A program made the position numbers and the translations under genes. A DNA stretch of 9,858 nt from the NCBI GenBank assembly GCA_013042495.1, contig JABDQB010000484.1, forward strand, positions 1-9,858, in the 5' to 3' direction. The notes below the pieces were generated by a model. The model had not been told where the DNA came from and searched no databases. It saw nothing but the letters and a program-made list of their open reading frames with translations. This stretch comes from Gemmatimonadota bacterium (lineage in GTDB: Bacteria > Gemmatimonadota > Gemmatimonadetes > Palauibacterales > Palauibacteraceae). Of this stretch, positions 1-5,746 are shown piece after piece; position 1 is the stretch's first letter; each line of letters starts with the position of its first letter.

Positions 1-579
1 GTGCCGCAGGACCTGGCCGCCACGCCGGTCTCCGCCGAGAGTGTGTCACTGTCCTGGTCCCCCTCCACGGACGAGGAGTCAGGAATCGCCTACTACAGGG
101 TTTATCGGGACGGATCCGAGATCGCCACGCCGGCCGGAACTGAGTTCCAGGACTCGGGCCTCGCGTCGGGGACGACATACGAGTACCGGATCTCGGCCGT
201 AAACGGCCAAGGGCTCGAAGGCGACCTCAGCGTCGCGGCGTCGGCTACGACGCTCGTGGTCGAAGGACCTGCAGCACCCACGGATCTTACGGCGACTCCG
301 ATCAGCTCTTCGCAGATCGACCTGGCGTGGACCAGCCCGGGAGACGACGCGGCGAGCTACAGGATATTCAGGGACGATTCGTTGCTCGGGTCGGTCGTCG
401 GCACGGCTTTCGTGGACACCGGCCTGCAACCCGCTACGACGTACCGTTACTCGGTGGCGAGCCTCGATGCGGCAGGAATCCAGGGCCCGAGAAGCACGGA
501 GATCAGTGCCACTACGCAGCCCGTGGAGGACGTCACTCCCCCGGCTCCACCCACCGGGTTGCGGGTCGTGAGCCCTTAA
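1..579 (+). CDS. Secreted FN3-array protein, C-terminal part (5' truncated by window)
   Basis: The reading frame is open from base 1, so the GTG there is most likely an internal Val codon and the gene starts upstream. The visible 192 residues hold two fibronectin type III domains, at about residues 1-85 and 90-173. Each has the usual bacterial FN3 marks: a PT-x-L-x-A-T first strand, a [ID/SLS]-L-[AS]-W second strand, a Y-R-[VI]-[FY]-R-D motif and a G-T-T-Y-x-Y-[RS] late strand. After the second domain come a short linker and the tail PPAPPTGLRVVSP, then TAA. That tail is nearly the same as the C-terminus of the eight-domain FN3 protein encoded at 1158-3479, so the two are paralogues, probably from a tandem duplication. 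FN3 arrays of this type are usually extracellular spacers, adhesins or carbohydrate-associated fibres. The signal peptide and any catalytic domain would lie outside the window. Unlike its paralogue, this gene is followed by a promoter region and not by a translationally coupled gene. Confidence 0.88.
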   Translation: MPQDLAATPVSAESVSLSWSPSTDEESGIAYYRVYRDGSEIATPAGTEFQDSGLASGTTYEYRISAVNGQGLEGDLSVAASATTLVVEGPAAPTDLTATPISSSQIDLAWTSPGDDAASYRIFRDDSLLGSVVGTAFVDTGLQPATTYRYSVASLDAAGIQGPRSTEISATTQPVEDVTPPAPPTGLRVVSP

Positions 580-599
580 TCCCGCACAACGCCCACCCG

Positions 600-639
600 C
601 CTCGCGAGGACGCCGCTGCGACCCCTACTATACGGCCGT
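600..639. promoter_or_regulatory. Short palindromes upstream of the sigma-54 promoter (possible activator sites)
   Basis: Two perfect palindromes lie just upstream of the -24 element: CCTCGCGAGG at 600-609 and ACGGCCGT at 632-639. Sigma-54 promoters need an upstream-bound enhancer-binding protein, usually at sites with dyad symmetry 80-200 bp from the start. The 600-609 site is about 70 bp upstream of the predicted transcription start, slightly closer than usual. In a GC-rich genome, palindromes of this size also arise by chance, so the assignment is weak. Confidence 0.25.
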
Positions 640-643
640 GGGG

Positions 644-660
644 TGGCAGGAACCTTGCTT
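644..660 (+). promoter_or_regulatory. Sigma-54 (RpoN) -24/-12 promoter
   Basis: TGGCA at 644-648 and TTGCT at 655-659 are separated by exactly six bases. This fits the RpoN consensus TGGCAC-G-N4-TTGC[AT] with one mismatch, G for C just after TGGCA. The invariant GG (645-646) and GC (657-658) have the required spacing. Taking C658 as -12, transcription would start near base 670 and give a leader of about 105 nt before the ATG at 775. The site lies in the non-coding gap immediately ahead of the three-gene FN3/TPR-barrel operon and points into it. It implies that the operon is switched on by a sigma-54 activator (an AAA+ enhancer-binding protein) and not by the housekeeping sigma factor. I saw no good -35/-10 pair in the same gap. 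Confidence 0.72.
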
Positions 661-692
661 CCTTAGGCCACGCCCGCTCCGGTGGCGCGCTG

Positions 693-706
693 TGGCGTTT
701 GCGCCA
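693..706 (+). other. Leader hairpin in the 5' UTR of the FN3 operon
   Basis: TGGCG (693-697), loop TTTG, and CGCCA (702-706) form a perfect 5-bp stem, about 23 nt after the predicted start of transcription. It has no U-run and is too short to be a convincing terminator. It could stabilise the leader RNA or be a protein or small-RNA target. The leader shows no match I recognise to known riboswitch cores. Confidence 0.3.
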
Positions 707-774
707 TTTCTCGCCAATACCGGACTAATAGTGGCTTCCGCCGTGTAGCGGCGAGCAAACGGACGACAGCTTTC

Positions 775-1161
775 ATGTGGCATGACCGCAACAACCGGAT
801 AGGCCGGGCCCTGGTGGCCTGTGCGATCGCGCTCGTATCCGTGTCCTCTTGCACCCCGGATGGACCGGAGAGCGGACCACCCACGCATCCCACGGATCGA
901 TACTCCGTGACCCTGGAGTGGACGGCGCCCACGACCGACTCCGTGGGTCGGCCACTTGAAGACCTGGCGGGCTACCGGCTGTACTACACGCCGGATCCTC
1001 CGACGGAGGCTGACGGCGTGATGATCGAGGTCGGAGCCGGCACCCTCTACCAGGTCACCGGCCTGGAGGCGGGCGACTACCTCTTCGCAGTGACCGCCGT
1101 CGATGAAATCGGAAACGAGAGCGAGTTCTCCGACCCGCTCGCCGTCGAGGTGGGACCGTGA
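775..1161 (+). CDS. Small FN3-domain lipoprotein
   Basis: This 128-residue protein starts at the ATG at 775, which has GGACGA eight bases upstream and opens directly into a lipoprotein signal peptide: basic N-region (RNNRIGR), hydrophobic core to residue 24, then the lipobox V-S-S-C with lipidated Cys26. An ATG at 682, 31 codons upstream in frame, would put an odd polar extension before the signal. After a short Pro/Gly-rich spacer (27-41), residues 42-128 are a single FN3-like domain. It has the second strand (SVTLEW), the LEDLAGYRLYYTP strand, the T-G-L-x-A-G-D-Y-x-F-A-V-T-A-V-D strand and the end SEFSDPLAVEVGP. It lacks a clear first FN3 strand (PT-x-L-x-A-x-x). It probably sits on the inner face or the surface of the outer membrane. 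Its stop codon overlaps the next gene's start as GTGA, and its last codons (GAG GTG GGA) carry the Shine-Dalgarno sequence for that gene. Function is unknown; tether, cap or assembly factor for the FN3 array protein is inference. Confidence 0.85.
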   Translation: MWHDRNNRIGRALVACAIALVSVSSCTPDGPESGPPTHPTDRYSVTLEWTAPTTDSVGRPLEDLAGYRLYYTPDPPTEADGVMIEVGAGTLYQVTGLEAGDYLFAVTAVDEIGNESEFSDPLAVEVGP

Positions 1162-3479
1162 ACGCGCAGCGACCGCGTGGGCGCTCGTGGAGCGAGAGCC
1201 TTGCCGGTCTGGTCGGGCTGCTCCTGCTCGCCGGGCTCCTGGGCGCAGCGCCAGCCAGGGCCCAGACACCCCCGTCAAACCTCACGGCGACGGGCGTCTC
1301 AGGTTCGCAGATCGATCTCACGTGGACCGGGACCGGCGTGTTCGCCACCTACAACGTGTACCGTGACGGAAGCCCGATCGTGACGGGCCTCGGAAGCCCG
1401 GGCTACTCGGACACGGGCCTCGACTCGTTCACCGAATACGACTATTTCGTCACGGCCACCGTGTTCGGGAGTGAATCCGGCCCGAGCAATACGGTCAGTG
1501 AGTTTACGCTGGACGACAGTCCTCCGACGAAGCCCGACGGACTGACCGGCTCGGCCGTCAGCACCACTCAGATCGATCTCACCTGGAATCCTGCGACCGA
1601 CGATGAAACGGGCGTGTCCGAGTACGCCATCTACAGGGACAATGTCGAGGTGGGCCGCTCGCCTGTGACGGGCTTCTCGGACACTGGCCTCACAGCGTCT
1701 ACTACGTACACGTACAGGGTGAGTGCCTTCAACGGGGACGGCTACGAGAGTAGTTCGAGCAGCCCCCAGAACGTCAGCACGCTGGATCCGGAGCCGCCGC
1801 CGCCACCGACCAACCTCGCCGCGTCCACGGTGAGCGCATCGGAGATCGATCTGTCGTGGACAGCCTCGACCGCCGGTGACGTCATCGGATACCGGGTTAC
1901 CCGCAACGGAACTCCGGTAGCGACCCTCGGTGTCACCACGACATACCGGGACACCGGTCTGCAAGGCTTCACGACCTATACCTACACGGTCACGACGCTC
2001 GACAGCGAAGGACTGGAAAGCGGACCCAGTGGACCCGCCCAGGCCACGACGCTGGACGGGACACCACCTACGGTTCCGGCGAACCTCTCGGCCACAACGA
2101 CCGGGACGACGACGATCGAGGTTACCTGGGCGGCGTCCGCGGACCCGGAGACCGGCGTGGTCGGATATCGCGTATACAGGAACGGGACGGAGATCGCGAC
2201 CACGAGCCAGACCACTTACGAGGACGGCGGCCTCAGTCCGGCGACTACGTACGATTACCGGGTGCGCGCGGTCAACGGCGAGGGGCTCGAGAGCGGTCTG
2301 AGCAACGAGGACTCAGCCACCACGCTGGATGCGAGTGGGCCGACGACTCCGACCAACCTGGTGGCTACGGCTGCCGGAACGGATCGAATCGACCTGGACT
2401 GGACGGCCTCGTCGGATCCTGAATCGGGAATCGCGGGCTATCGGATCTTTCGGGATGGCTCGCAGGTCGGTCAGACCGCCCAGACCTCTTACAGCGACTC
2501 CGGGCTCAGCCCGGCCACGGAATACGAGTACCGGGTGCGAGCGGTAAACGGAGATGGGCTCGAGAGCGAGTTCAGCGACCCGGCCACGGCAACGACTTTC
2601 GATGCCACGCCACCGACGGCACCACAGAACCCGGCGGCGACGCCGGTGGGAACGGAGCGGATCGACCTTTCCTGGACGGCGTCGGATGATCCGGAAACGG
2701 GTATCCTCGGGTACCGGGTGTTCCGCGACGGATCGGAAATCGGCACCACGGCGCAAACCGTCTACCAGGACGACGGACTCTCGCCGGCCACCGAGTACGA
2801 TTACTACATCGTGGCGGTGAACGGCGGGGGGCTCGAGAGTCAGCCGAGTGCCACGGTGAGCGCCCGGACCTTCGAGGGACCGGGTCCCACGACTCCCACC
2901 GATCTGACGGCTACAGCGACCGCAACGGACCGAATCGACCTTCTATGGTCGGCGGCCGACGACCCGGAATCGGGGATCGCGTCTTACAAGGTCTTCCGGG
3001 ACGGGATGGAGGTCGCGACCACGACGGATACTACTTACCAGGACTCGGGACTCGCGCCCGCCACCGAGTACGAATACCGGGTATCGGCCACGAACGGGGA
3101 CGGCCTCCAGGGAGGCCTCAGCGATCCGGCCACGGCAACGACCCTGGACGGGAGCGGCCCGACAGCGCCGTCGAATGTCACGGCCGAAGCCATCAGCCAG
3201 ACGCAGGTCAACCTGACGTGGACGGCGTCGGAGGACCCGGAATCGGGAGTGGACCGCTATATTATATATCGTGACGGCTCGATGATCGGCAGCGTCACGC
3301 AAACTTCTTTCGCCGACTCAGGACTGGAGCAGAACACGACCTACGTGTACTCCATCTCGGCGGTCAACGGTGAAGAGATCGAGGGAGGGCGGAGCCAGGA
3401 CGTGAGTGTCACGACTTTCCCCTCGGAGGACACGATTCCACCAGCTGCGCCGACCGGGCTCAGGGTGGTGGGGCCATGA
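1158..3479 (+). CDS. Secreted eight-domain fibronectin type III array protein
   Basis: The 773-residue protein starts at GTG 1158, overlapping the previous stop by four bases, with GAGGTGGGA just upstream as ribosome site. Residues 1-35 are a Sec signal peptide (R-rich start, L/G/A core, APARA then Q36). The rest is eight FN3 domains at about 37-117, 122-209, 214-299, 303-390, 395-481, 485-572, 577-663 and 668-754, joined by short D-x-[ST]-x-P-P-T-x-P linkers. Domains 3-8 repeat at exactly 91 residues, judged from the AVNG-x-GLES motif. Domains 4-7 are the most alike (DPE[ST]GI/V, GYR[VI][FY]R[DN]G, PAT-x-Y-x-Y). There is no cysteine, lipobox, PEP-CTERM, LPXTG or transmembrane anchor. It ends PPAAPTGLRVVGP, an isolated FN3 first strand shared with the paralogue ending at 579. 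It is likely an extended extracellular fibre, spacer or adhesin. No catalytic domain is visible. It is probably co-translated with the Ig-TPR-barrel gene through an ATGA overlap. Confidence 0.93.
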   Translation: MNAQRPRGRSWSESLAGLVGLLLLAGLLGAAPARAQTPPSNLTATGVSGSQIDLTWTGTGVFATYNVYRDGSPIVTGLGSPGYSDTGLDSFTEYDYFVTATVFGSESGPSNTVSEFTLDDSPPTKPDGLTGSAVSTTQIDLTWNPATDDETGVSEYAIYRDNVEVGRSPVTGFSDTGLTASTTYTYRVSAFNGDGYESSSSSPQNVSTLDPEPPPPPTNLAASTVSASEIDLSWTASTAGDVIGYRVTRNGTPVATLGVTTTYRDTGLQGFTTYTYTVTTLDSEGLESGPSGPAQATTLDGTPPTVPANLSATTTGTTTIEVTWAASADPETGVVGYRVYRNGTEIATTSQTTYEDGGLSPATTYDYRVRAVNGEGLESGLSNEDSATTLDASGPTTPTNLVATAAGTDRIDLDWTASSDPESGIAGYRIFRDGSQVGQTAQTSYSDSGLSPATEYEYRVRAVNGDGLESEFSDPATATTFDATPPTAPQNPAATPVGTERIDLSWTASDDPETGILGYRVFRDGSEIGTTAQTVYQDDGLSPATEYDYYIVAVNGGGLESQPSATVSARTFEGPGPTTPTDLTATATATDRIDLLWSAADDPESGIASYKVFRDGMEVATTTDTTYQDSGLAPATEYEYRVSATNGDGLQGGLSDPATATTLDGSGPTAPSNVTAEAISQTQVNLTWTASEDPESGVDRYIIYRDGSMIGSVTQTSFADSGLEQNTTYVYSISAVNGEEIEGGRSQDVSVTTFPSEDTIPPAAPTGLRVVGP
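1797..3419 (+). repeat. Six tandem 273-bp FN3-coding units
   Basis: FN3 domains 3-8 of the array protein are encoded by units with an exact 273-bp (91-codon) period. The landmark gggctcgag recurs at 2283, 2556 and 2829, each 273 bases apart, and the AVNG-type motif recurs at residues 280, 371, 462, 553, 644 and 735. Domain 2 is one residue shorter and domain 1 differs more. Even spacing together with nucleotide similarity in units 4-7 suggests growth by unequal exchange. The repeats are coding and are not a CRISPR array. Confidence 0.85.
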
Positions 3480-5587
3480 GCGCCTCGGCGATGATCTCGG
3501 GGGCCGGCCGATCTCGGTCGTCCGGCCTGGCGATCGCGATATGCTGCGCCCTGACACTATCCGTGGCGATGACCTTGCCGCGCGAGCTTGCCGCGCAGGA
3601 CACGGGGCTCAGCAAGAGCGAACTCGTGCGAGTGGTCGTTTCTCCGGACTCACCGGGCGAGAAGCTGAGCACGGTGCGTGATCGGTGCCTGAGCTTCGAG
3701 CCTACCGCGGGAGACTGGAACGATCTGAGAAACCTCGGAGCGAGCGAAGACTTGATCGCCGCCGCCCAGCAGTGCGCGCGGGATGCACAGGCGGTGCGGA
3801 TCGCGCTCAACGCGTCGAGAGCGACGGTGCGAGCCGGTGACACGGCCATGGTGACCGTCGATCTATCCAGAAGTGGCGCTCCGCTCGGCGGTCAGTCCGT
3901 GATCCTCGCCGGATCCGGTGGAGTCGGGGACGGCACCCGGCTCTCGCGCACCACGAACGCCAGGGGGAGGGCCTTCTTCAGCATCCCGGCCGGCGAGCGG
4001 ATCGGCGCGACTCGCTACACGGTATCGGTCTCAGGTGTAGACCTTCAGGGCCCCACGCGCATCACGGTGACCACCGTTGCGGACGTGGCCATGGTCGCCG
4101 CCATCGACCCACCCTCGCTGGAGCTGGAGGCCGGAGAGCAGCCGCCCGAATTGCAGATCACGGTTCGGGACCGTTTCGGAAACCTCGTCACCGGAGTCGA
4201 GCTGGACCTGGTGGCCGGCGCTGATCCGGCCGCTCCTGTCCTAGGTACGGCAGCTACGGATGCAGATGGAACGGCCGGTATGCCGGTGGTAGGCGAGCTT
4301 CCGTCCGGCGTCTCGACCTGGGAGGTGCGAGCCGGTGAAACCGTGCTCGCCTCCCTCCCGGTACAGGTCGCTTCTCCGAGCGCCGAGGCGGCAGGTGTCG
4401 CCGCGGCCGGTGTCACGGCGGCGGGGCCGGATCGCACACCAGCGGCGGAGACGGCGGAGCTCACCGCCATCCAGGCGGGACAGGCGAGCCTGGAAGCGGG
4501 AGACCCGGCGGCGGCCGAGCAGAGCTTCCGGGAAGCCCTTGGCATTTCCCCGCGACGGGCCGACGCCCAGAAGGGGCTGGGCGAAGCATTGCTGGCCCAG
4601 GGAAGAGCCGAACAGGCCATTACGTGGTTCGAGTTCGCCACCCGGCAAAATCCCGGCGACGCGGACGCATGGGACGGTCTGGGTCGAGCCTACTCCGGAG
4701 ACGGCCGCCGGGATGACGCGGCGGCGGCGTTCGCGCGTGCCCATGAGATCGATCCGAGTCGGGAGGAGCTGACTTCCGAGATCGAAGACCTCGGACGTCC
4801 GCCAGGCTACGTGACGGGAGTCCTGTGGGGCGGCAGCACATCGGGAAATTCGGAATCAGGAGGAATACGGCGGGCCGCGTTCGACGCATCGCTGTCTCCG
4901 GCCGTCTCGTTGCGGGGCGGCTGGGATCGCTCGCTCGCGCCTCGCAGCCCGGAGCTCGTTCGGGGGCCCGACGAATGGGACGGATGGTACGCCGGGGGGT
5001 CATACTCCTACGGTTCGGGCCAGCGGCTCGAGACGGCGATCGATCTCGGCCAACGAACGCAGAAATTCGGACCGATCGATGAGTCGTCCAGTCTCGTTCA
5101 GAACGTCTACCGACTCACCCAAACGGTGCGCTTCTCCGAGGATCGGCGGGCCGCCCAGGTCGCGGTCGGAGGATATCTGGGCCGGTGGTTCGACCGGGAT
5201 GACTGGATCGTGTTCACGCGCCTCAAGGCCCCGATCGGTCGGCAACTCAGCCTCGTGGCATCCGGGAGCTATGGCGAGACCATAGGCACGAACTGGGTCG
5301 AGACCGGTCGCCACGCGGACAAGGATGGCCGGATCTACGCCGGGGTCGCCTGGGAGAACACGAAGGGCCTGCTCGTCCAGCCGTTGGTCGGCGCGGGCAG
5401 CGTGAGCAGTGACCGGTCAGACGATCTCTCGGGAACACTGTTCGATCTTCTGCTCGAGGCGGCGGTTCCAGTATCGAAGGGAGCCGCGCTCACGGGCTTC
5501 GTCCGGCATCAGAGGCCGCCAGGGAGCGAGGCGTACACGACGTTCGCACTCGGGCTTGGATTCAAGGTCGGCTGGGCCGGCGGTTGA
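3476..5587 (+). CDS. Outer-membrane protein: Ig-like domains, TPRs and C-terminal beta-barrel
   Basis: This 703-residue protein starts at the ATG at 3476, overlapping the previous stop as ATGA, with GGTGGTGGGG upstream. Residues 1-40 are a signal peptide (core 18-32; cleavage probably after LAA, before QDTG). Residues 44-103 form a small helical module (LSKSELV..., then LRNLGASEDLIAAAQQC) with Cys71 and Cys100, the only cysteines in the mature chain. Two Ig-like beta domains follow, at about 105-202 (bacterial Ig/invasin-like, NARGRAFFSIP) and 205-300 (RDRFGNLVTGVELDLVAG). An Ala-rich linker leads to about three TPRs at 325-430 (AIQAGQASLEAGDPAAAEQSF; ADAQKGLGEALLAQGRAEQA; ADAWDGLGRAYSGDGRRDDA). 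Residues 443-703 alternate polar and apolar residues in amphipathic strands with aromatic girdles, as in a YaiO-like barrel, ending ALGLGFKVGW then AGG. TPR plus barrel recalls exopolysaccharide exporters such as PgaA and BcsC, but the barrel is shorter and the Ig domains are unusual. I infer an exporter or surface anchor for the FN3 protein. Confidence 0.85.
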   Translation: MSASAMISGAGRSRSSGLAIAICCALTLSVAMTLPRELAAQDTGLSKSELVRVVVSPDSPGEKLSTVRDRCLSFEPTAGDWNDLRNLGASEDLIAAAQQCARDAQAVRIALNASRATVRAGDTAMVTVDLSRSGAPLGGQSVILAGSGGVGDGTRLSRTTNARGRAFFSIPAGERIGATRYTVSVSGVDLQGPTRITVTTVADVAMVAAIDPPSLELEAGEQPPELQITVRDRFGNLVTGVELDLVAGADPAAPVLGTAATDADGTAGMPVVGELPSGVSTWEVRAGETVLASLPVQVASPSAEAAGVAAAGVTAAGPDRTPAAETAELTAIQAGQASLEAGDPAAAEQSFREALGISPRRADAQKGLGEALLAQGRAEQAITWFEFATRQNPGDADAWDGLGRAYSGDGRRDDAAAAFARAHEIDPSREELTSEIEDLGRPPGYVTGVLWGGSTSGNSESGGIRRAAFDASLSPAVSLRGGWDRSLAPRSPELVRGPDEWDGWYAGGSYSYGSGQRLETAIDLGQRTQKFGPIDESSSLVQNVYRLTQTVRFSEDRRAAQVAVGGYLGRWFDRDDWIVFTRLKAPIGRQLSLVASGSYGETIGTNWVETGRHADKDGRIYAGVAWENTKGLLVQPLVGAGSVSSDRSDDLSGTLFDLLLEAAVPVSKGAALTGFVRHQRPPGSEAYTTFALGLGFKVGWAGG

Positions 5588-5629
5588 CCCGACTCGACAC
5601 ACCAGGTCTTCGACGGCTGGTAAACCAGA

Positions 5630-5675
5630 AACACCCGGTCCGCTAAACTCGATATGCGGGCCGGGTGTTCTTGTT
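5630..5675 (+). terminator. Hairpin terminator of the FN3/TPR-barrel operon
   Basis: AACACCCGG-T-CCGC (5630-5643) pairs with GCGG-G-CCGGGTGTT (5656-5669): 13 Watson-Crick pairs and one T-G pair around a 12-base loop. The downstream tail CTTGTT is only partly U-rich, so termination may be intrinsic but leaky, or the hairpin may mainly protect the mRNA 3' end. It lies 42 bases after the stop at 5587 and before the metalloprotease start at 5747, so the two are probably separate transcription units. Confidence 0.7.
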
Positions 5676-5746
5676 GCAGATTGCTGCCTGCGCCGCTTCA
5701 GGCGCTGGCCGTCTCCTGGTTCATACCTACAAGCACGCGAGGCGAC

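Noticed and set aside
560..586. TGCGGG/CCCGCA inverted repeat around the stop of the first gene as a terminator
   Set aside because: The stem is only 6 bp, has a 15-base loop, overlaps the coding end and has no T-run.
682..774. Upstream in-frame ATG (682) for the small FN3 lipoprotein
   Set aside because: It would add 31 residues without a signal-like character before an otherwise standard lipoprotein signal peptide, and its codons lie in the leader hairpin region just after the sigma-54 promoter.
661..774. Leader of the FN3 operon as a cyclic-di-GMP or other riboswitch
   Set aside because: Only one 5-bp hairpin is visible and no conserved aptamer core can be recognised.
3258..3269. AT-rich patch TATATTATATAT as an internal promoter
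   Set aside because: It sits inside FN3 domain 8, encodes the conserved Y-I-I-Y strand, and has no accompanying -35 or sigma-54 element.
1299..3302. Long minus-strand and off-frame open frames across the FN3 genes
   Set aside because: They are Arg-rich shadow frames of GC-rich coding DNA, have no recognisable domains, and mirror the repeat structure of the real gene.
1797..3419. Regularly spaced repeats as a possible CRISPR array
   Set aside because: The unit is a 273-bp in-frame FN3-coding module, not a 25-40-bp repeat with unique spacers.
3425..3479. C-terminal tail of the FN3 protein as a PEP-CTERM, LPXTG or T9SS sorting signal
   Set aside because: There is no PEP or LPXTG motif, no transmembrane helix and basic cluster, and no known type IX C-terminal domain; the tail is only an FN3-like strand.
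5664..5678. GG-N10-GC spacing as a second sigma-54 promoter ahead of the protease
   Set aside because: The -12 half (TTGCA) fits, but the -24 half reads GGGTG in place of TGGCA and is part of the terminator stem.
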